12,685 nucleotides of DNA. Origin: CAZAQS01 sp964486825. Its GTDB lineage: Bacteria; Chloroflexota; Anaerolineae; Anaerolineales; UBA4823. Position 1 is the first letter of the stretch. Each line of letters starts with the position of its first letter. The notes beneath the pieces were generated by a model that was not told the DNA's origin, searched no databases, and saw only the letters and a list, made by a program, of their open reading frames with translations. Made by a program: the position numbers and the translations under genes. Of the stretch, positions 7,705-12,685 are shown in pieces. The DNA is taken from the NCBI GenBank assembly GCA_964486825.1, contig CAZAQS010000126.1, forward strand, positions 1-12,685. The letters run 5' to 3'.

Positions 7705-7733
7705 TTGACTTCTGCCCTGCTAAACGCGATAAT
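7705..7733 (+). promoter_or_regulatory. Strong sigma-70-like promoter
   Basis: TTGACT (7705-7710) and GATAAT (7728-7733) are separated by exactly 17 nt, each with 5 of 6 consensus matches, in an AT-rich stretch. Transcription would start near 7740, a short leader before the small protein gene at 7766. Confidence 0.75.
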
Positions 7734-7765
7734 AAATAAAAGGATGATGAATGGAGGTCGGAAGT

Positions 7766-8014
7766 ATGAACGCAGTGTTGATCTTCCTGTTTGTGGTGGG
7801 CGCCTCCTTGATGGGGGCGACGGCCCTGTACGCTTCGGCCGTCCACCTGTTCCGCTATCGTCGGGAGCGCTGCTGCCAGTTTGACCAGTACTACCAATGG
7901 GTGATGGAAAAGGGCGATGAGCAGCAGAAGAACATCGTGCGCCAGTTAACCCGCGGCAAAGACCTGGAAGAGATCCAGAAACTGGTGGGCTACGGTATGC
8001 TGGTCAAGCCATAA
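7766..8014 (+). CDS. Small single-helix membrane protein, unknown function
   Basis: This 82-residue protein is not recognised. Residues 2-26 form one membrane helix, followed at once by the basic patch RYRRER (30-35), so the C-terminal part should face the cytoplasm. That tail is charged and helical, with a Cys pair at 36-37 and the segment DLEEIQKLVGYGM (66-78). I chose the ATG at 7766 because GGAGG lies 8 nt upstream. An in-frame ATG at 7751 would add five residues (MEVGS) and has only a weaker GGAT-type site. It has its own strong promoter at 7705-7733 and a weak 7-bp inverted repeat spanning its stop codon (8013-8019 with 8037-8043). Confidence 0.7.
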   Translation: MNAVLIFLFVVGASLMGATALYASAVHLFRYRRERCCQFDQYYQWVMEKGDEQQKNIVRQLTRGKDLEEIQKLVGYGMLVKP

Positions 8015-8116
8015 CTCCCGTGCTGAGAAGGAGCCGGGGAGTTGGAGGTGCTGCCCGGCCGTCATGCGCGGTTGATGGATATCAAAAGGCGTCCTGATTG
8101 CATCTGGCGCCTGGGT

Positions 8117-9223
8117 TTATGAGTCAGATGTAAATGAAACCAGCCGCTTGGCCTCCTCATCGATGCCTTCCTGGATCTCGTCCGTCATCTTTCCGAACAT
8201 CTCCACCTTCACTTCCTCTTTGCCCTTCAACTCCCAGACCCCCTGCATACGCCCGTCCACAAGCACGACCGCCGAAATCCAGGCCTGGGGACGGTAGATA
8301 CGGGTTTTATGTTCCTCCGGTATGACGAAGGAGTTATCGCGCGGTGTGCCGAGTGTGTAGGCGTCGAATTGGGGCAGCAAGCGCAGCGAGCTGGGTGAGC
8401 CCGCCGACTGCATGGCTTCCAATGTCTCGCTCAGGTACCAGGCCTCCCAGCCCTCCATGCTCACCGGGCTGATCTCAGCCTCCAGTAATTTAAAGACTTT
8501 TTTGCCCCGGCTGGCCTCGATCCCCCACCAGCGGGCGAAGTCAGATGGGTTGGCCGGGCCATAGGTGCGCAGGTAGCGGCGGGCCACTTCTCGCATGGCA
8601 TCCTGCGGGTCCAGGTCCGCCTGCCAGGGCCCGATCCATGCCTCCGGGCGCACGAAGGTAACGTTCTGTCCCTGGTTCGGGCCAAAGCACAGATCGCCTC
8701 GAAAAGCGGACGGTTTGAGCAAGGCTCCCCATCCCGAGAGCAGCACCTGGCGCAGATCGGGCATCCCAGCTTGCTCGGCCACAGCCGTAGCAAGCTGCTC
8801 GCGGGTAATGGGCTGATCGCTGAGGGCGTGCGGTACATTTTCCAGGATGGCCTCCAGGCCTTCTGGGGTGATGCCGTGGTAGCTGTAATAGCTGGGTGGG
8901 CGGCGGGGCGGGAATGCGCTGTGAGCAGCCACGTGCAACGGGAGATCGGCCGGATTGACCAGGTGCAAGGTGCCGCGCATGGCCCAGGTTTTCACCAGGC
9001 TGCGTTGGCTCCAGAGTGCTTCTCCTACGGATGCCCGCTGGAGTCCATCGATACGCGCCAGTAGCGCCAGCTCGGCTGCCGAGGCCAGTTGGGCCTGCAC
9101 GCCTCCCAGTCTTGAGACGACCTCCAACAACTGCTCTGGACTGGACCGATCGAGCAGGAATTGTCGCTTGAGCCGCCAGGCGCATAGCTGGCTCCAGGTT
9201 ATGGGGTTTGCATTAGCATTCAT
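8117..9223 (-). CDS. AlkZ-like winged-helix (HTH_42) protein, probable DNA glycosylase relative
   Basis: This 368-residue protein belongs to the winged-helix HTH_42 family (PF06224) that includes the DNA glycosylases AlkZ and YcaQ. Family features are the opening W-x-x-R-x-x-x-Q-x-L pattern (W16-RLKRQFLL), LGGVQAQ at 39-45, MRGTLHLV near 82-89 and the late LLPQFDAYTLG segment. In AlkZ a Q-hydrophobic-Q motif holds the catalytic glutamines; here Q43-A44-Q45 sits at the matching place. A base-excision activity on alkylated or crosslinked DNA is therefore plausible but unproven, since many members are uncharacterised. Length is typical. The ATG at 9223 has AGGAGG 5 nt upstream. The gene stands alone, opposite in direction to both neighbours. 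A palindrome at 9252-9266 probably regulates it. Confidence 0.88.
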   Translation of the reverse strand: MNANANPITWSQLCAWRLKRQFLLDRSSPEQLLEVVSRLGGVQAQLASAAELALLARIDGLQRASVGEALWSQRSLVKTWAMRGTLHLVNPADLPLHVAAHSAFPPRRPPSYYSYHGITPEGLEAILENVPHALSDQPITREQLATAVAEQAGMPDLRQVLLSGWGALLKPSAFRGDLCFGPNQGQNVTFVRPEAWIGPWQADLDPQDAMREVARRYLRTYGPANPSDFARWWGIEASRGKKVFKLLEAEISPVSMEGWEAWYLSETLEAMQSAGSPSSLRLLPQFDAYTLGTPRDNSFVIPEEHKTRIYRPQAWISAVVLVDGRMQGVWELKGKEEVKVEMFGKMTDEIQEGIDEEAKRLVSFTSDS

Positions 9224-9251
9224 TTGTCCCTCCTGATATTTATTTTACCGG

Positions 9252-9266
9252 CACAGGCTGCCTGTG
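9252..9266. promoter_or_regulatory. 15-bp palindrome CACAGGC-T-GCCTGTG, operator candidate
   Basis: The 7-bp arms are perfectly symmetrical around one base. On the minus strand it lies directly upstream of TAAAAT (9247-9242), a possible -10 for the AlkZ-like gene, so a bound repressor would block that promoter. The -35 region is poor. Confidence 0.45.
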
Positions 9267-9315
9267 TTGGTTTTAAATTGGAGTAATTTTAGGAAGATTC
9301 CCACCCTACCCTTAA

Positions 9316-9357
9316 ACCTATCCCTTAACCTATCTTCCGATAGGTGACATACCTATC
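9316..9357. repeat. Cluster of ACCTATC repeats over a promoter
   Basis: ACCTATC occurs at 9316-9322, 9328-9334 and 9351-9357, and its reverse complement GATAGGT at 9339-9345. Direct spacings are 12 and 23 bp. The second and inverted copies form a hyphenated palindrome (CCTATC-TTCC-GATAGG). The inverted copy overlaps the -35 box and the last direct copy lies in the spacer of the promoter at 9344-9373, so this looks like a multi-site operator. Confidence 0.6.
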
Positions 9358-9373
9358 TTCCCGGTTGTATAAC
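9344..9373 (+). promoter_or_regulatory. Sigma-70-like promoter for the WFEGM-methyltransferase fusion gene
   Basis: GTGACA (9344-9349) and TATAAC (9368-9373) are 18 nt apart, each 5 of 6 to consensus. Transcription would start near 9380, giving a leader of about 58 nt before the ATG at 9438. Confidence 0.6.
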
Positions 9374-9437
9374 CGTATTGTCGAACAGCGTTACAGACAA
9401 AGCCGGTCATCACATCCTTGTAGGAAGGTGGAGGTAT

Positions 9438-9893
9438 ATGAACAAAGTTGATACGAAAAATGTCACCCAGAACTACGTGATTGTATTCTCGGGTCACCTG
9501 GATGAGCGCAGGCTGGGCTGGTTCGAAGGAATGACGATGGTACATCTTCCAGGCGGTGAAACAGTCCTCTCCGGTGCCATCATCGACCAGGCTGCCTTGC
9601 AAGGGATGCTCAGTCGAATCCGTGACCTGAATTTGACGCTCCTGATCCGCCACCCACAATACACAGGCTTCATGCTGATCACGCTGGGTATGCTGCTAGA
9701 CTGGGCCACGTTGCCCATGTTGGTCATGTGGCCGGTCATGGCTTTCCTGTACTATCGTTTGGCGAAGAAGGAAGAGGGCGATATGCTGGTTGAGTTTGGG
9801 CAGCAATATAGCCAGTATATGCAGCAGACCGGCCGGTTTCTACCCCGCCTGTTTGGAGAGCGTCCGGTAAAGAAGATCGCTCCAATTTTGTAA
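9438..9893 (+). CDS. WFEGM-family domain fused to C-terminal ICMT/PEMT-like methyltransferase core
   Basis: This 151-residue protein has two parts. Residues 1-69 are a paralogue of the protein at 7378: WFEGM at 28-32, DQAAL at 50-54 and RDLNLTLL at 62-69. From residue 70 on it becomes the C-terminal part of an isoprenylcysteine/phospholipid methyltransferase: RHPQYTG at 71-77, two hydrophobic helices (about 78-88 and 92-107), KEE at 111-113, then FGQQYSQYM at 120-128. In that family the RHPxY and EE...Y..Y motifs form the S-adenosylmethionine and catalytic site; the usual N-terminal helices are absent. The ATG at 9438 has GGAGG 3 nt upstream and a further purine-rich stretch. Its promoter is covered by repeats. 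Whether it methylates anything alone, or works with the full-length relative at 10671, is open. Confidence 0.82.
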   Translation: MNKVDTKNVTQNYVIVFSGHLDERRLGWFEGMTMVHLPGGETVLSGAIIDQAALQGMLSRIRDLNLTLLIRHPQYTGFMLITLGMLLDWATLPMLVMWPVMAFLYYRLAKKEEGDMLVEFGQQYSQYMQQTGRFLPRLFGERPVKKIAPIL

Positions 9894-9983
9894 AGGCAGT
9901 GGATCCGGGTACGGCAGTCATAAGGGTGCAAGCCACCTTAAACCAAAGACAGAAATTCAGAATTAGAAACAAGGAGAATTCAA

Positions 9984-10559
9984 ATGAGCAGCACAATAAA
10001 AATTATTATCGGAGTAGTAATTGGATCTTTTACAGTATGCCTGTTGGCAGGCGCAGCCGGGGTGTGGATGATCCGCTCGGCGGGGACGGCCATCGGCAAG
10101 GGTCTGCAATCAGACCAGGAACGGGTCTTGGAAGTGTCGGCGGACATCGCCGAGTATGACCTGCCGGGTGACTTCGAGAACGCCTATGCCATGCAGGCCG
10201 GCGGTTTTGACCTGGTCTCTTACACAGGACAGGATAGGCACAGCCATGTGTACTTCTTCCAACTGCCGGGAGGCGTGCGGTTAGAAGAGAGCTTATTGGA
10301 GCGCCAGTTCAACCAGTTCAGCCGGGACCAGGCTAACGACAACCGGCACACCACGCCGGTAAGCCAGATGGCAGCGACCATTCGAGGCCAGGAGACAACC
10401 CTGGTGGTGAGCGAGGGCGTGAACTCTGAAGGCCAGGCCTTCCGCCAGGCGACGGCTATTTTCGAAGGCAAGGGTGGGCAGGCGCTGGTGGTGTTCGAGC
10501 GCCCGGTCAGCAGCTGGGACGTGGCTGAGATGGAGACCTTCGTTGCCTCGATCCGCTAA
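9984..10559 (+). CDS. Membrane-anchored protein of unknown function
   Basis: This 191-residue protein is not recognised. A single N-terminal helix (about 6-30) anchors it, and no lipobox is seen. The rest is a soluble domain, most likely outside the membrane, with alternating hydrophobic stretches that suggest beta strands (FDLVSYTG, HVYFFQLPGG, TTLVVSEG, QALVVFERP). The start at 9984 is supported by AAGGAG 7 nt upstream. It lies 90 nt after the fusion gene on the same strand with no clear terminator between, so cotranscription is likely. A strong hairpin starts 5 nt after its stop codon and may protect or end the transcript. Confidence 0.82.
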   Translation: MSSTIKIIIGVVIGSFTVCLLAGAAGVWMIRSAGTAIGKGLQSDQERVLEVSADIAEYDLPGDFENAYAMQAGGFDLVSYTGQDRHSHVYFFQLPGGVRLEESLLERQFNQFSRDQANDNRHTTPVSQMAATIRGQETTLVVSEGVNSEGQAFRQATAIFEGKGGQALVVFERPVSSWDVAEMETFVASIR

Positions 10560-10564
10560 GTACA

Positions 10565-10613
10565 GACTGGCAGCCCCTAAGAGCCGGCGCTCGGCTCATA
10601 GGGGCTGCCAGTC
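10565..10613 (+). repeat. Very strong 49-nt hairpin, possible terminator or attenuator
   Basis: A perfect 15-bp stem (GACTGGCAGCCCCTA, 10565-10579, with 10599-10613) continues after one A-A mismatch as a 6-bp stem GAGCCG/CGGCTC (10581-10586 with 10592-10597) closed by GCGCT. It starts 5 nt after the stop codon of the upstream gene. No T-run follows; instead GGTATAATG follows, holding a perfect TATAAT at 10616-10621. It may end or stabilise the upstream transcript while a promoter for the next gene sits on its edge. Confidence 0.75.
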
Positions 10614-10615
10614 GG

Positions 10616-10621
10616 TATAAT
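10616..10621 (+). promoter_or_regulatory. Perfect TATAAT -10 box beside the hairpin
   Basis: TATAAT lies 2 nt after the hairpin and about 50 nt before the methyltransferase ATG at 10671. No acceptable -35 hexamer is present, since that position falls inside the hairpin arms. If active, the promoter would need an activator or rely on the -10 alone. Confidence 0.35.
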
Positions 10622-10670
10622 GAAGCAAGAAAAATATGAGCGAAATTTTCAGATGGATAAGGAGTGAAAG

Positions 10671-11273
10671 ATGGATCCCGAGCTATACGTTTTTCCTGGA
10701 ATAAATTCTGCGTCCCTCAAGCTAGCTGCTTCTACAGCGCTATTCGCCCTGGTGTTGGTGGCTGCCGGGCTGCTCGTGCCCTGGCTGCCCGGGTCGCAGT
10801 TGTGGCAGGCTGTAGACCGCACGTTTACCATCGGCTTCGCTTCGGTCAGCCTGGCTGGCCTGCTACATCTGCTGATTGGATACTCGCTCTTCATCTACGG
10901 GTCCTACCACGCCTGGCAAGCCACCCGCTTGAAGAACACCGTGGAACATGCCCACCATGAATTGGCCACCCGCCTCCTGGATACCGGCTATTACGGCCGC
11001 GCCCGCCACCCAATGTATGGCATGTTCATTCTGGCAAACGTAGGCCTGGGCCTGGCGACGAACTCGGTCTACGGCCTGGCCTTCAGCCTGCTGTCCCTGG
11101 TTTTGTTCGTCGCCAACGGTATCTTCGAAGAACGGGCCGTGATGATCCGCTTTTTCGGGGATGAATACAGGGCCTATATGCAGCGGGTCAAGGCGCGCTA
11201 CTTCACGCCCGGGCAATCCCTGGCGCTGTTGTTGGTCCTGGCTTTGAATATTTCTGGTTACCTCTTTCGATAA
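10671..11273 (+). CDS. ICMT/PEMT-family membrane methyltransferase
   Basis: This 200-residue integral membrane protein is of the isoprenylcysteine carboxyl methyltransferase / phospholipid methyltransferase type, which uses S-adenosylmethionine to methylate lipid-phase substrates. Helices lie near 17-38, 56-79, 117-131, 133-150 and 182-199. The catalytic region reads TGYYGRARHPMYG (105-117), then EE at 153-154, then FFGDEYRAYM (161-170), all in the family order and intact. The ATG at 10671 has AAGGAG 6 nt upstream. The bacterial substrate is unknown: a lipid, a prenylated compound or a small hydrophobic molecule is possible. It lies downstream of a second, truncated and fused, version of the same domain (9438) and one base before the next gene, with which it is surely cotranscribed. 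Confidence 0.88.
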   Translation: MDPELYVFPGINSASLKLAASTALFALVLVAAGLLVPWLPGSQLWQAVDRTFTIGFASVSLAGLLHLLIGYSLFIYGSYHAWQATRLKNTVEHAHHELATRLLDTGYYGRARHPMYGMFILANVGLGLATNSVYGLAFSLLSLVLFVANGIFEERAVMIRFFGDEYRAYMQRVKARYFTPGQSLALLLVLALNISGYLFR

Positions 11274-11274
11274 C

Positions 11275-11613
11275 ATGAATACTCTACGTTCTCTCCAAAT
11301 CCTTAAAACCATTTCCTACGTCTTGTCAGGCTTGGTGCTGGCTCTCGGTCTGATCGCCAGCATCAGCCTGATGGCCAGCGCCTCGAACGTCCACAACCTC
11401 ATGATGCCGCTTCTGCTGATGGGCGCCGAGGTTATCGTCAACCTGATTACCCCTATGCTCGGCGGTTTAATCCGGGGGCTGGGCGTTTTCGTGCTGGTCG
11501 TTTCCATCGTTCTCAGCCTGCTGCTCTACGCAACCGGAAGGTTGCTTGGACATATCGCCAACCTGGAAACTCGCCTGGCCCGCCTGGAAGGACAGGCGGA
11601 AACAGGAGGCTGA
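11275..11613 (+). CDS. Small three-helix membrane protein with C-terminal heptad segment
   Basis: This 112-residue protein is not recognised. Three hydrophobic helices (about 13-36, 42-60 and 66-87) are followed by a short amphipathic segment LLGHIANLETRLARLEGQ (90-107) with leucine/isoleucine heptads, a likely coiled coil that could make it oligomerise. The ATG lies one base after the methyltransferase stop codon and has no clear ribosome site of its own, so translation is probably coupled. This suggests a partner or accessory subunit of the methyltransferase, though that is inference from position only. The gene converges on the degenerate squalene/phytoene synthase gene, leaving 21 nt between stops and no evident terminator. 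Confidence 0.8.
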   Translation: MNTLRSLQILKTISYVLSGLVLALGLIASISLMASASNVHNLMMPLLLMGAEVIVNLITPMLGGLIRGLGVFVLVVSIVLSLLLYATGRLLGHIANLETRLARLEGQAETGG

Positions 11614-11634
11614 AACATCGAAGGCCTTTTCCGG

Positions 11635-12267
11635 TCAAAGCCTGCTTATGTCAAGCGTAAGATATCCATAATGTCTCTGCGGGTACTGGGGTGCCAGCCG
11701 GTAGTTCTGCCTCTCAATAACGTCCAGAACCCCCTCAAAACGAACCATGTAGGCATAACCGGCAATTCGGCAACGGATATTCTTGACCTGGGCAAGGTAC
11801 TCTTTTCCCGATTTAAAACAAGCTCGCGCCAGGTTAACCCGCTCCCCTATCCACGCCCGGTAAGGCTTGCTCTCCACATCCTCGGGGCCGATCCCATTAG
11901 CTGACAGAAATTCGCGTGGGATGTTATAGTAGCCTGTTTGGATGTCTTCCCAAGTGTCCCGTAGCAAGTGTGCGATGTGCGCTCCGGTGACGGCCAGGTA
12001 ACGTGAACTATTTTGCGGTGAGGGCTGGTCGTGGCCGATGAAATAGTGCATGGCTTCAGTGACCGAGATGGCCAACCAGCGTGTATACTCATTTAGCTCA
12101 CTTTGGGAGATCAACATGCCACGTCGCCTGACGTCAAAATCCAACACCTGCATCATGTTGCGCAGTTAGGCTTCGTCGACACGTGCTCGGTCCGCTAGGA
12201 ATCGAATCGTGTAATAGGTCTGTTTACTGGCAGCTTTCGTGATCGATGAGGCGGCGTTTGTAATCAT
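11635..12267 (-). pseudogene. Squalene/phytoene synthase-family gene with internal deletion and in-frame stop
   Basis: The intact gene would encode a head-to-head prenyl synthase that condenses two prenyl diphosphates. The start is clear: ATG at 12267 with AGGTG 6 nt upstream, coding 33 residues with KQTYYTIRFLADRARVDEA, the family N-terminus. Codon 34 is TAA (12168-12166). The same frame then goes on as LRNMMQVLDFD... to 11635. This later part holds HIAHLLRDTWEDIQTGYYNIP, the second Asp-rich motif (DTWED), and the family C-terminus. Roughly 80 residues that should carry the first Asp-rich motif are absent. Because the two parts share a frame, the lesion is an internal deletion plus a stop at or beside the joint, not a single-base error. 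The part from 12156 remains open for 173 residues but lacks half of the active site. Confidence 0.85.
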
Positions 12268-12276
12268 TTTTTTCAC

Positions 12277-12483
12277 CTATCCAACTTTCAACGAAACGGT
12301 ATCAGTTTTGATAATCGATATCGGTATTGCCGAGATTCCGTAGTGGGTGATCTGTACACTGTTAGCGTTGAAGTGAGGACAAACCGGGCGAGGTGGGAAG
12401 GTGAACTGGCCGCAGACTGGACAGTATGAGCCTTCCAGGCGATAGCGTTGGGCTTTCAATCTCCAGTGGCGTGGGATTTCCAT
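12277..12483 (-). pseudogene. Truncated DUF35-type zinc-ribbon protein
   Basis: The 68 residues begin MEIPRHWRLKAQRYRLEGSY, the usual start of zinc-ribbon/OB-fold proteins (DUF35) that assist thiolases and HMG-CoA synthases. The rubredoxin-like ribbon follows: CPVCG at 21-25, the conserved FPPRPVCP at 29-36, then His37 and Phe38 where the fourth cysteine is expected (C21, C24, C35 present). After that the sequence no longer resembles the OB fold and ends at TAG, about half the family length of some 130-140 residues. The ATG at 12483 has GGAG 7 nt upstream. It lies 9 nt before the start of the broken synthase gene, so both probably formed one isoprenoid-related operon that has decayed. Confidence 0.65.
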
Positions 12484-12541
12484 AGGGTTTCTCCGATCTG
12501 TATGCAAGATGTCAAATTCACCGGTCAGTTGTGGCCTGTCA

Positions 12542-12637
12542 CCTGGCAATATCGCCCCGCACGCATGGGCCTTCACAAGCCAGTACGGGTATATTCTTCC
12601 CGAGGATCTGCTGTTCTGCCCAGGATTCGCCAGCCGG
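12542..12637 (-). pseudogene. Possible remnant of a DGC-type putative zinc-binding protein
   Basis: Between two in-frame TGA codons the minus strand reads AEQQILGKNIPVLACEGPC followed by VRGDIAR. The CEGPCVRGDIAR part resembles the N-terminal motif of DGC-domain putative zinc-binding proteins (C-[ED]-G-x-C-[IV]-R-G-[ED]-I-A-R). No start codon is present in the open stretch and the rest of the domain is missing. The resemblance is from memory and rests on about 15 residues, so this is tentative. The remaining bases of 12484-12685 show no other recognisable coding. Confidence 0.35.
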
Positions 12638-12685
12638 TCAAACCCCTTTCACGCCATCGATCTGGAGGGTAAAATCCTCGGTAAC

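Noticed and set aside
8013..8043. Inverted repeat AACTCCC/GGGAGTT as a terminator of the small membrane protein gene
   Set aside because: The stem is only 7 bp, includes the stop codon, has a 17-nt loop and no T-run, so it is too weak to list as a terminator.
8541..9185. 214-codon minus-strand frame overlapping the AlkZ-like gene
   Set aside because: It is Arg/Pro/Gly-rich as expected for an out-of-frame reading of GC-rich coding DNA, and the main frame has all family features.
12484..12576. Upstream extension of the DUF35-type frame from an ATG at 12576
   Set aside because: The added residues do not resemble the family and the ATG at 12483 has a good ribosome site followed at once by the conserved MEIPRHW start. 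A faint likeness of this stretch to a thiolase C-terminus was too weak to keep.
12448..12672. 74-codon plus-strand frame at the right edge
   Set aside because: It is antisense to the DUF35-type start, which has the recognisable zinc-ribbon motif, and shows no motif of its own.

Overview
The window looks like chromosomal DNA of an uncultured, Anaerolineae-like Chloroflexota bacterium. The evidence is indirect: a very large MalT-type LuxR regulator, a YesN-type response regulator beside a CUT1-type sugar ABC transporter, small 'WFEGM...DQAAL...RDLNLTLL' proteins, and a squalene/phytoene-synthase relative near a DUF35 zinc ribbon. Base composition looks even and moderately GC-rich. I saw no tRNA, rRNA, insertion sequence, CRISPR array or phage gene. 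Taxonomy is inference.

Region 1 (1-3948, minus strand) is a sugar-uptake locus. In transcription order it holds a YesN-type response regulator (3948-2440), a 326-bp regulatory gap with a good promoter and a perfect palindrome, a lipoprotein solute-binding protein (2113-782), a hairpin, and an inner-membrane permease cut by the left window edge (647-1). The partner histidine kinase, second permease and ATPase are not in the window.

Region 2 (4169-6856, plus) is a divergently transcribed MalT-like ATP-dependent transcriptional activator. Its start codon and weak Shine-Dalgarno lie inside a perfect inverted repeat.

Region 3 (6986-8014, plus) carries a four-helix membrane protein translationally coupled to a small WFEGM-family protein, preceded by three 9-bp direct repeats at 22-23 bp spacing. 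A one-helix small protein with its own strong promoter follows.

Region 4 (8117-9223, minus) is an AlkZ-like (HTH_42) protein carrying a QxQ motif, with a palindrome in its promoter region.

Region 5 (9438-11613, plus) has four genes. The first is a second WFEGM protein fused to the catalytic C-terminal part of an isoprenylcysteine-methyltransferase-like (ICMT/PEMT) domain. It is followed by a membrane-anchored unknown protein, a full-length ICMT-like membrane methyltransferase and a small three-helix membrane protein. A promoter covered by ACCTATC repeats precedes the set, and a very strong 49-nt hairpin next to a perfect TATAAT splits it.

Region 6 (11635-12685, minus) is a decaying cluster. 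It contains a squalene/phytoene synthase with an internal deletion and an in-frame stop, a truncated DUF35 zinc-ribbon gene missing one metal ligand, and what looks like a remnant of a DGC-type zinc-binding protein.

The most novel items are the WFEGM-methyltransferase fusion with its neighbouring membrane-protein genes, and the repeat-rich promoters in front of both WFEGM genes. Whether the MalT-like regulator controls them is an open inference.
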